NCBI GenBank assembly: GCA_023150945.1
Contig: JAKLJX010000003.1
Location: forward strand, 36,505 to 100,504
DNA length: 64,000 bases
DNA from: a bacterium
GTDB lineage: Bacteria; Zhuqueibacterota; Zhuqueibacteria; Zhuqueibacterales; Zhuqueibacteraceae
Direction: 5' to 3'
Below are positions 1-8,331 of this stretch, in pieces. The position numbers were made by a program, and so were the translations under genes. Every line of letters begins with the position of its first letter. The first letter of the stretch is position 1. Under the pieces are notes generated by a model, which searched no databases, was not told the origin of the DNA, and worked only from the letters and a program-made list of their open reading frames with translations.

Positions 1-2085
1 CACAATGAACCCTGGCCTTCCGGTCGCTCGAATCATTACTTGTTTGATATGAATCGCGACTGGTTTGCCAACACCCAGCCCGAAACCGCCGGCCGCACCC
101 GCATCTTTTTGGAATGGTATCCGCAAGTCTTCGTCGATTTGCATGAGATGGGATTCAATCAAACCTACTATTTCGCGCCGCCGGCCAATCCCAAGAATCC
201 CAACCTCACCTCGGCACAAATCGACTGGCTGACGCGCTTCGGCCAGAACAATGCCAACTGGTTCGACCGCTTCCGCTTCGATTATTTCACCCGCGAGATT
301 TTCGATTCTTTCTATCCCGGCTATGGTGAAGGCTGGCCGCTGTTTCAAGGCGCCCTCGGCATGACCTATGAGCAGGCCGGGCCGGATGGCATGGTGATCC
401 GTCGCCAGGACGACACCCTCTTGCGCTTCCGCGAGGCCGTGCATCATCATTTCATCGCTTCGCTCGCCACTGCGGAAATGGCCGCCGGGCAGCGTAGCGA
501 GCTGTTGCGCTTCTTTTTCAACTATCGCCGCGAAGCCATCACCGAAGGCACGCGCGAAGCGGTGAAGGAATACGTGCTGCCGCCGGGCCGCGATCCCAAT
601 CGCACCGCCAAGCTCGCCGCGCTGTTGATGCAACAGGGCATCGAAGTCAAACGCGCTGAAGCTTCCTTCAACAATGCCCGGGTGCGCGATTATTTCGGGG
701 GCACGCTCGCGGCCCGGACATTTCCGGCCGGTACTTTTGTGATTTCGACGGCGCAACCTGCCAAGCGGCTGGTGCGCACGCTGCTCGACCGCCGCACCGA
801 AATGGATCAGGCTTTCATTGAAGAACAACTGCAGCGCCGCAAGAAGCGGTTGCCGGATGAGTTTTACGACGTCACCGCCTGGTCGCTGCCCCTGCTTTAT
901 GGCGTGGAATGCCACCTCGCCGAAGTTGCCTCGACCGGCAACCTGTCCGTGCTGCACACGCCGCCGCGCCCTCAGGGCCGCGTGCTGGGCAGCACGGCGC
1001 ATTTGGCTTATCTCCTGCCGTGGGGCAGCAACTCCGCTGCCGCAGCGCTGGCGGATTTGTTGCGGCAAAACATCCGCGTGCACACGGCGGACAAGGAATT
1101 CGTGCACAGCGGCATCAAATTCCCGCGCGGCTCGCTGATCATCAAGAGCAAAGACAATCCCGCGGATCTGTTCGAGCGGCTGCAGCGCGTGGCTGCGGAA
1201 CATGGCGTTGATGTACATCCCACCGCCAACTCCTGGGTCAGCGAGGGCGTGAACTTCGGCAGCGGCCACGTGCGTTTCATTCATCCGCCCAAAGTGGCGA
1301 TGGCCTACAATCTGCCCACCAATCCGCTCTCCGCGGGCTGGACGCGCTTTCTGCTCGAACAGCAGTATGGCCATCCGGTGACAGTCATCAACACCTGGCA
1401 GCTCGGCGCGGCGGATCTCGACAAATTCAATGTGCTGATTTTGCCGGAGGGCTCCGGTTACTGGGGCGGCGGCTATTCCACCGTGATGCAGGAAGGCATG
1501 GTACAGCGTTTGAAGAATTGGATCCGCAGCGGCGGCACGCTCATCTCCTTCGGCGATGCCACGCGCTGGCTGACCGAGGAGAAAGTCGATTTGCTCGCCA
1601 CCTCGCGCGAGTTGCGCAGCGGCAAGCCTGAGCGCAAAGCCGCGAAAGAGGAGAAGCCCGGCGAGGCCGCCGCGCCGGCTGCCGGTGTCTATGATTACGA
1701 GCAAGCCATTCAACCCAAAGAGGAGCTGCCCGAGGCCACGCCGGGCGCATTGTTGCGCGTCTTGTTGGAGCCGGCGCACTGGCTGAGCGCAGGCTATGAG
1801 GATGGCCAGGCAGTGGTGATGGTCGAAAGCCGCAACATCTACACCCCGCTCACGCTCGATAAAGGCGTGAATGTCGGCGTCTATGCTGCAGAAGACAAGC
1901 TGATCGCCAGCGGTTTCACCTGGGAATCGTCGCGCAAGCAGCTCGCCAACAAAGCTTATCTCATGTATCAGCCCCTGGGACGGGGACACGTGGTGGCTTT
2001 TGCCGAAGATCCCAACTACCGCGCCTTCATGGACGGCTTGAATCTGTTGTTCCTGAACGCGGTGTTGCTCGGCCCGGCGCATTGA
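1..2085 (+). CDS. M14-family zinc carboxypeptidase-like protein, 5'-truncated
   Basis: The frame is open from base 1, so the N-terminus and the first zinc-binding HxxE of an M14 peptidase lie outside the window. The remaining 694 residues begin inside the catalytic domain with NRDW. Near fragment residue 48 comes DLHEMG, whose His is the expected third metal ligand, followed by TYYFAPP, an arrangement typical of large secreted M14 enzymes. From about fragment residue 460 to 525 there is a class I glutamine-amidotransferase/DJ-1-like stretch (NVLILPEG, SGGTLISFGD), a frequent C-terminal partner in this group. The inferred role is extracytoplasmic peptide hydrolysis. I could not place the catalytic Glu by eye. 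The 243 nt that follow hold no gene. Confidence 0.8.
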   Translation, partial: HNEPWPSGRSNHYLFDMNRDWFANTQPETAGRTRIFLEWYPQVFVDLHEMGFNQTYYFAPPANPKNPNLTSAQIDWLTRFGQNNANWFDRFRFDYFTREIFDSFYPGYGEGWPLFQGALGMTYEQAGPDGMVIRRQDDTLLRFREAVHHHFIASLATAEMAAGQRSELLRFFFNYRREAITEGTREAVKEYVLPPGRDPNRTAKLAALLMQQGIEVKRAEASFNNARVRDYFGGTLAARTFPAGTFVISTAQPAKRLVRTLLDRRTEMDQAFIEEQLQRRKKRLPDEFYDVTAWSLPLLYGVECHLAEVASTGNLSVLHTPPRPQGRVLGSTAHLAYLLPWGSNSAAAALADLLRQNIRVHTADKEFVHSGIKFPRGSLIIKSKDNPADLFERLQRVAAEHGVDVHPTANSWVSEGVNFGSGHVRFIHPPKVAMAYNLPTNPLSAGWTRFLLEQQYGHPVTVINTWQLGAADLDKFNVLILPEGSGYWGGGYSTVMQEGMVQRLKNWIRSGGTLISFGDATRWLTEEKVDLLATSRELRSGKPERKAAKEEKPGEAAAPAAGVYDYEQAIQPKEELPEATPGALLRVLLEPAHWLSAGYEDGQAVVMVESRNIYTPLTLDKGVNVGVYAAEDKLIASGFTWESSRKQLANKAYLMYQPLGRGHVVAFAEDPNYRAFMDGLNLLFLNAVLLGPAH

Positions 2086-2328
2086 GGCAGGGAGGGAAAG
2101 CAGAAACGTTCGGAAGCAGCGGCGGCGGGCTGCAGTGCCGGTGGAGCAACTTGGGATGACAACGCAGTCTGTGTCGATCAGAAAACACCACTGCCCGGAC
2201 GCTTCATCAATGGGAGAAAGCTGTATTCGAATTTGCCACGCTTCGGGGCCAGGCGCCCGGGCGGATTCTTCATTCTGGATATTGCAACTTTGACAAAGTC
2301 AGCTACTGAAGCTGCAGGGAGAGTACTC

Positions 2329-3789
<1,461 letters not shown>

Positions 3790-4157
3790 AGCCGCGGCGA
3801 AGCGGCGCGTAAGATTTATCCTCTTCGCCAGCGCAGCCCGGCAAGTTTTACACTGCCACCGGGCTTCGTGTTTGCCGCCGGCTGCAGAGCAGCGGCGCGT
3901 TCATGCGCTAACTCCTTTGGATTTGCCTCGAAACACACCTTCCTTCCCACTTCGTCTTGCTTGGCATCGGCCTTGCATTCCAAATGGCACAAAGGCTCGC
4001 GGAATTCCAATCGGCACCGGTCTTCCGTGAGCGGCGGTGAGTGACAAGAACGGCCCGCCTGCACCGGGATGACCTCCCACTGCGCCAACCTCGCATCTGG
4101 CGGGCCGTTTGTTTCGGAGCCTGATTGTTCCGGCAAGCACAACCCTGGACACACAAC
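3790..4157. other. Intergenic stretch with two inverted repeats
   Basis: I see no convincing gene here. A stem AGCCCGG/CCGGGCT (3835-3841 with 3859-3865) sits 45 nt after the htrA stop and may work as a weak terminator, although no clear T-run follows. A second, longer dyad has perfect 11-bp arms (4049-4059 with 4099-4109, AACGGCCCGCC type) and is followed by TGTTT. It lies just upstream of the small gene pair beginning at 4158 and could be a terminator or a leader structure. The minus-strand open frame across this stretch is arginine/proline-rich and looks spurious. Confidence 0.5.
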
Positions 4158-4388
4158 ATGGAACCCCGCAAACGCTTCATCGGCACGGTGGTGTTGTATT
4201 GGAACGGCACGCAAGTGCCGACCGATTTTTTCACGGAGTACAGTCACAGCCGGTTGATCTTCATCGCCGAGTCCCGGCTGCCGCAGAGTAACGGCAGCAA
4301 GATTGCCTCCTCGGCGCCGCAACTGGTGGACTTGCTGCAGGTGCATCGTCGCAAAGTTGAATCGTCTTTTCCCGGAGGCCAGAGATGA
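4158..4388 (+). CDS. Small hypothetical protein translationally coupled to the next gene
   Basis: A 76-residue frame begins at the ATG at 4158 (MEPRKRFIGTVV) and ends with a TGA that overlaps the ATG of the next gene (ATGA at 4385-4388). That overlap is the main reason to believe it is translated. It has no signal peptide and no recognised domain. The first 40 residues, VVLYWNGTQV and SRLIFIAE, look like short beta-strands. No clear Shine-Dalgarno sequence precedes the ATG. It may be a small cytoplasmic partner of the secreted protein downstream, or a fortuitous frame. Confidence 0.4.
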   Translation: MEPRKRFIGTVVLYWNGTQVPTDFFTEYSHSRLIFIAESRLPQSNGSKIASSAPQLVDLLQVHRRKVESSFPGGQR

Positions 4389-4834
4389 AAGCACGCTTGC
4401 TGCTGCTGACCGCGCTGTTCTGTGGCCTGGCGTGGGCCGTGCCGGCGCCGGCGCAAACCCGCCTGGGCGTGCGCGGTGGCGTTTATTTGGATCAGGATGA
4501 AGTCTTTCTCGGCGGCCACTTGGCACACCAGATCGAACGCCGCCTGCAGTTCAACCCGAATCTTGAATATGTGCTGGTCGAGCGCGGCTCGCTGTTCACG
4601 ATCAACGCGGATTTTCTCTACGATCTGCCCTCGCGCAGCCGCACCGTCTTCTGGGTCGGCGGCGGTTTGGGCATCAGTCGCTTTGCTCTCGAAGATTTCC
4701 GCAATACCGATTCCGGCTTGAATCTGTTGATGGGCGTCAGCTTTGGCCGCGGCCCGGCCACTCCCTTTCTTCATGTCAAATTGATGATGATCGGGGAATC
4801 GCAATTGGCAGTCGGCGGCGGCTTCACGTTTTGA
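4385..4834 (+). CDS. Small secreted, outer-membrane-like beta-strand protein
   Basis: This 149-aa protein starts with a clear signal peptide (MKARLLLLTALFCGLAWA, cleavage probably after PAPAQ). The mature part is a run of amphipathic strands with glycine turns (RLGVRGGVYL, VFWVGGGLGI, LNLLMGVSFG) and ends in GGGFTF, an aromatic C-terminus typical of outer-membrane beta-barrels. It is short for a full 8-strand barrel, so it could be a 6- to 8-strand barrel or a periplasmic beta protein. The start is fixed by GGAGG about 8 nt upstream and by the overlap with the preceding small frame. The exact function is unknown. Confidence 0.7.
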   Translation: MKARLLLLTALFCGLAWAVPAPAQTRLGVRGGVYLDQDEVFLGGHLAHQIERRLQFNPNLEYVLVERGSLFTINADFLYDLPSRSRTVFWVGGGLGISRFALEDFRNTDSGLNLLMGVSFGRGPATPFLHVKLMMIGESQLAVGGGFTF

Positions 4835-5155
4835 TCAGAGCGTTTTTCAAACGGGTGCGCAGGAATCGTAGTCTTGCCGCCTCGTGGGGCACTGTGGCAA
4901 CCGCGAGTTTGTTGGTCTTGACAGCCGCCCACAAGCGGCGGGACTACGAACCTGCTGATCCAATTGAAAACCGCTGTAAGACACAGGCAAGTTTTTGGAG
5001 AAGCTGAGAACTCGAGCCCTTCAGGCAGCACAGGAATTTTCCAACGCCAGAAACGGCCCGGCGTACGCTCTATTGTCGGTTGGCGTGTTTCGAGCCGTTG
5101 GAAAAAGTCCGAGTTTCACCTCAAGTTTGACAAGCCAAATGCTTGGGAGACGCCG
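4835..5155. other. Intergenic stretch carrying a long imperfect inverted repeat
   Basis: There is no credible gene. The main content is the hairpin repeat at 4867-4948. The rest, 4949-5155, precedes a small membrane protein and holds its GGGAGA ribosome site at about 5145-5150. Confidence 0.5.
4867..4948. repeat. Imperfect inverted repeat, MITE- or REP-like
   Basis: The left arm starts CGTAGTCTTGCCGCC and the right arm reads, on the opposite strand, CGTAGTCCCGCCGCTTGTGG. The arms match over about 20 positions with a few mismatches and enclose about 40 nt. It lies between two gene ends and starts and encodes nothing. It looks like a dispersed non-coding hairpin element; no second copy is seen in this window. 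Confidence 0.55.
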
Positions 5156-5356
5156 ATGAAACGAGCCGTTTTCTATATCCTTGCCGCAGCAGTCATTCTG
5201 CTGCTGGCGGTGGGCGCTTACAGCCGGCAGGATTCCCGCCGGCTGCAGCAAAACGCCGAGATCGAGAAAATCGAACGCGAGCTCGACCGACTGACGCAGC
5301 GCGCTGAGCAAATGGCAGCGCGCCTCGAGCATATCAAAGCAGCCGTGCCCGAGTAG
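5156..5356 (+). CDS. Small single-pass membrane protein with coiled-coil tail
   Basis: This 66-aa protein has one N-terminal hydrophobic segment (about residues 4-22, VFYILAAAVILLLAVGAY) followed by a charged heptad-like helix (IEKIERELDRLTQRAEQMAARLEHI) that should form a coiled coil. The ATG at 5156 is preceded by GGGAGA 5 nt upstream. The topology suggests an inner-membrane anchor with a helical domain, as in FtsL/FtsB-like or phage-shock-like small proteins, but no family is recognised. It lies between two beta-barrel-like genes. Confidence 0.65.
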   Translation: MKRAVFYILAAAVILLLAVGAYSRQDSRRLQQNAEIEKIERELDRLTQRAEQMAARLEHIKAAVPE

Positions 5357-5515
5357 GAAAATTCCCGGCGCACGGCTGCCTTGCAAAGCATGTTCGTGGC
5401 CACTGGCATATGAGCCGCCCAAACAAATCAAACCAACGGCACGCGAGGCCGGCACTGGCCCGGCCCAGCGCAAATTTGCAACGGAGACCGCTACTGCTCA
5501 TTTTAGGAGTCGAAC

Positions 5516-6064
5516 ATGACAAAGACATTCTGGGTGACCCTTGCCGCCGGTATGCTCTTCCTCAGCGCGGCCCACGCACAGAGTCTGGCAGTGGGACCGC
5601 AGCTCGGCTATCAAGAAGCAAAGGATGCGGACCGCGGCCGCCTCATGGCGGGCGCGGCCTTGCGCCTGCCGCTCTCTGCCATGCTGGCGCTCGAGGCCGC
5701 AATTAATTATCGCCAGGAGAAATACTCCAACGACGGTCTGACCGTGCGGAGCTGGCCGGTGATGGCCTCCGCGTTGATCTATCCCATTCCCCTGGTGCAC
5801 GGCACTGCCGGCGCCGGTTGGTACAACACCACGTTCGATTTCAATCAAAGCAAAGCGGGATTCGGCGAAATCGAGGACGAAACCACGCAGAAGTTTGGTT
5901 GGCATTTTGGCGGTGGGATTGATCTACCGGTGGGTAAGAGTACCGTCCTGGCTGCCGACATTCGTTATGTCTTCCTCGACTATGCTTTCAAGGCGCTGCC
6001 GGGCAGCCGTGATCTCAAGAGTGATTTCTATGTGATCAGTGCGGGATTGCTGTGGGAACTCTGA
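5516..6064 (+). CDS. Outer-membrane beta-barrel protein (OmpA/OmpX-like fold)
   Basis: This 182-aa protein has a signal peptide ending AHA-QS at about residue 21. The mature part is alternating strands with GPQLGY, MAGAALRLPL, HFGGGIDLPV and a C-terminal strand FYVISAGLLWEL. These are features of the 8-stranded outer-membrane barrel family (OMP_b-brl). TAGG-like AGGAGT about 7 nt before the ATG at 5516 supports the start. A strong intrinsic terminator lies 200 nt downstream at 6267-6297. The specific role is unknown. Confidence 0.8.
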   Translation: MTKTFWVTLAAGMLFLSAAHAQSLAVGPQLGYQEAKDADRGRLMAGAALRLPLSAMLALEAAINYRQEKYSNDGLTVRSWPVMASALIYPIPLVHGTAGAGWYNTTFDFNQSKAGFGEIEDETTQKFGWHFGGGIDLPVGKSTVLAADIRYVFLDYAFKALPGSRDLKSDFYVISAGLLWEL

Positions 6065-6234
6065 GGCCATGGCGCGGCACGACTCGCCTGGCGCCAGCGG
6101 CGAATCCTGGCCGCTGCAAAATTGGATCGCTGCAAAGCTGACCAAGATATTCGCAACGGATGACAGCCGGTGGGAACCGCTTCTCATTGTAACCGCGCCA
6201 GTCCGGCCATGCACCATTGACATTGCGCAGCGAT

Positions 6235-6915
6235 TCAAGAAATGATGCGAAAATGAAGCACGACTGGGCTGCCGCTCTTGGGCAGCCTTTCTTTTTTGGG
6301 GGTGAATTTGGTCTTGTGCACGGCATAATCGCGCACGGTGTAGGCGGCATTGCCGATCTTCGCGCCCGGGCAGGAATACAAACACACCAAACATCCCGAA
6401 TGCCAGTGATGAATCAGGCTGCGATTCCCTCCGAAACGAAAATCGAGCCCCTGTTTGCCGGGATCGTCGAGCAGTGCGGCCAGCGGCAACGGCTCAGGCA
6501 AGCCTTCCCATCCCACGAGAATGTCAACGCGCGTGCCGGCCATTCTGGTTTGGGGCGCCGGATGATTGGCCTCGTGACGTTTGCTCCACGCCTCCATGGT
6601 CAGATTGTTGCCGGCCACGGCGCCGAGGCGTTCCAGGGCGGCGATCAGGACCGTGTCCGGCACAACCGTGCGAAACAAAGCTGCACCGGCAGCGCCGCCG
6701 CCCTGCCAAACCAGCAGGTGATAATTCGGCGTTGCGCGCAGGAATCCCGAGAATCTCTCCGGCTGATAGATCGCACGAATGCGCACTTCCCGGCGGGCTG
6801 AATCTGCAATCAGAGGTGACGTGTCCGGCGGCAATGCCACGGTTTGTGCAAGCACGTTGTGCCGGGCCAGGCAGCCCAGCAAGAAGATCGCGAGCGCCAA
6901 GCGAGAGAGGGTCAT
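6235..6915 (-). CDS. YdjY-like secreted protein
   Basis: This 226-aa protein has an N-terminal export signal (LALAIFLLGCLARHNVLAQ). FLLGC could also be read as a lipobox. The body carries NHPAPQTRMAGTRVDILVGW and, near the C-terminus, GCLVCLYSCPGAKIGNAAYT, a Cys-containing segment that resembles the YdjY family of periplasmic proteins often found near redox genes; I infer this from motif likeness only. The ATG at 6915 is preferred to the GTG at 6924. The last 20 or so residues (KKERLPKSGSPV...) are encoded by the hairpin that forms the plus-strand terminator, so the ancestral protein may have ended earlier. Confidence 0.6.
   Translation of the reverse strand: MTLSRLALAIFLLGCLARHNVLAQTVALPPDTSPLIADSARREVRIRAIYQPERFSGFLRATPNYHLLVWQGGGAAGAALFRTVVPDTVLIAALERLGAVAGNNLTMEAWSKRHEANHPAPQTRMAGTRVDILVGWEGLPEPLPLAALLDDPGKQGLDFRFGGNRSLIHHWHSGCLVCLYSCPGAKIGNAAYTVRDYAVHKTKFTPKKERLPKSGSPVVLHFRIIS
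6267..6297 (+). terminator. Intrinsic terminator inside the convergent gene's 3' end
   Basis: A perfect 7-bp stem GGCTGCC/GGCAGCC (6267-6273 with 6281-6287) is followed by TTTCTTTTTT. It can end transcripts coming from the barrel gene at 5516-6064. It lies within the last 30 or so codons of the minus-strand gene that ends at 6235. Confidence 0.75.
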
Positions 6916-7120
6916 GGAAATCACGGCAGGCTAGGGACTGCATTCAAAGCAAGGCAGCCGCACGCGAACCTCGCTGGCCTCACCGGCTGCAGGGCGAGGC
7001 AGCGTTTGTTCGACGACGATACGTTGGAACTGGCAGAGAGGAAACCTACGCCAACGCCCTGCAGTCCACCGCACGTACCGTTCGATCACCGCTTCTATTT
7101 GCCATCAAGGTTTTCTTCCA

Positions 7121-8233
7121 CTACTGCAAAACCTCACCAATGCGAGACCAACGAACTTTCTTGATCCAATCAGAAAGCGGGACCTGGCGATCCCACGACC
7201 AATAGACAATCCCTGCTTTCCCCATGATATTCTGTTGCGGCACAAAACCCCAATAACGACTATCCGACGAATTTTCGCGATTATCTCCCATCACAAAGTA
7301 TGAATCCTCCGGTACGACAATCGGGCCGTGATTTTCCGTGGTGCGATCGTGGCCGGCATAATGTCGAATGCGGTACGAACGCCCATTTGGCCATCTCGCC
7401 AGATATTCCAAAACATGTTGGCCTTCTTCGGAATCATAGTCTTGCGTGAGCAACTCAAGCGATTCCTCCGTGCCGTTCACCCAAACCGTGCCTGCACGAA
7501 TCTCCACCCTTTCCCCTGGTAACGCGACGCATCTTTTGACATAATCGAGCCGCGGGTCCACTGGATATTTGAAAACGATAATGTCTCCACGCTCTGGCGT
7601 CTGTTTTCTCGCCCAGAGCTTGTCAACCATAATAAAGTCGCCAGTCAAAATTGTGGGCTTTTGTGCGCCAGTTGATATGCGAAAAGTCTGCAGGTAGGAG
7701 CTGCGTATCGTCCCTGCGATCCAGAGAGAGCATATGCCAGACCCAAGCAATGCCATGACAATCAGAAGCGGCTCAAAGCGTCTCCGTTGTTGAATTCTGA
7801 GCACGTACGTTTTTGCCAGCATATCATGTAATGCCCGCTTCTTGCGATTGAACGGGATAAACAAGTGGCCGACACCCAGAATTACGGTATCTGCAAAGTA
7901 TGCCAGAGCGCGCCCAAAACTTTGCCGGAGAGGAATTGGTTTGCCTGCGCCATCCGTTATTTGAAGCCCGAACAGCTTTTTCCCCAACGTCTGCCGTCCC
8001 GCTGCATTGAACCAGGAAAAGTAGACGACCATGACTGCCACAGCAAAACCCAAAAGAAAGAAGAAACCTAATTTCAGATAAGCTCCCGTCGACAGTGCCG
8101 GGTGTATCACTCCCAGAATCGAAAAGTAAAGCAACGGTATCGGTAGAAGAACGATGCCGTCGAGACTGAGGCTTCCAAGCCTGACCCAGAAACCGGCATA
8201 ATTCGGTGAGCCGTTGCCTGCGCTACTTTTCAT
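7121..8233 (-). CDS. RDD-domain/signal peptidase I fusion lacking the catalytic serine
   Basis: This 370-aa membrane protein joins an RDD domain (about residues 10-145, with RLGSLSLDG and a final ALHDMLAKTYV) to an S26 signal peptidase I domain (about 155-355). The peptidase boxes are clear: RGDIIVF, YVKRCVALPGE with the general base Lys233, and GDNRENSSDSRYWGF. The nucleophile box, normally SGSMxPT, reads STGAQKPT, so the catalytic Ser position is Ala190 and the following Met is Gln. The codons (ACT GGC GCA CAA AAG) leave no ambiguity. It may be an inactive, binding-only paralogue or may use a nearby Ser/Thr. It lies 98 nt downstream of the HsdR-like gene on the same strand. Confidence 0.85.
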   Translation of the reverse strand: MKSSAGNGSPNYAGFWVRLGSLSLDGIVLLPIPLLYFSILGVIHPALSTGAYLKLGFFFLLGFAVAVMVVYFSWFNAAGRQTLGKKLFGLQITDGAGKPIPLRQSFGRALAYFADTVILGVGHLFIPFNRKKRALHDMLAKTYVLRIQQRRRFEPLLIVMALLGSGICSLWIAGTIRSSYLQTFRISTGAQKPTILTGDFIMVDKLWARKQTPERGDIIVFKYPVDPRLDYVKRCVALPGERVEIRAGTVWVNGTEESLELLTQDYDSEEGQHVLEYLARWPNGRSYRIRHYAGHDRTTENHGPIVVPEDSYFVMGDNRENSSDSRYWGFVPQQNIMGKAGIVYWSWDRQVPLSDWIKKVRWSRIGEVLQ

Positions 8234-8331
8234 TATTCTGCCTTTTCAATTCCTGAATACCTGTGCTAACCCAGCGCCTTTCTTCGCTGCGGCTGGTGGA
8301 CAAATTGAGGCAGACTGGCAGCGTCGCGCGG

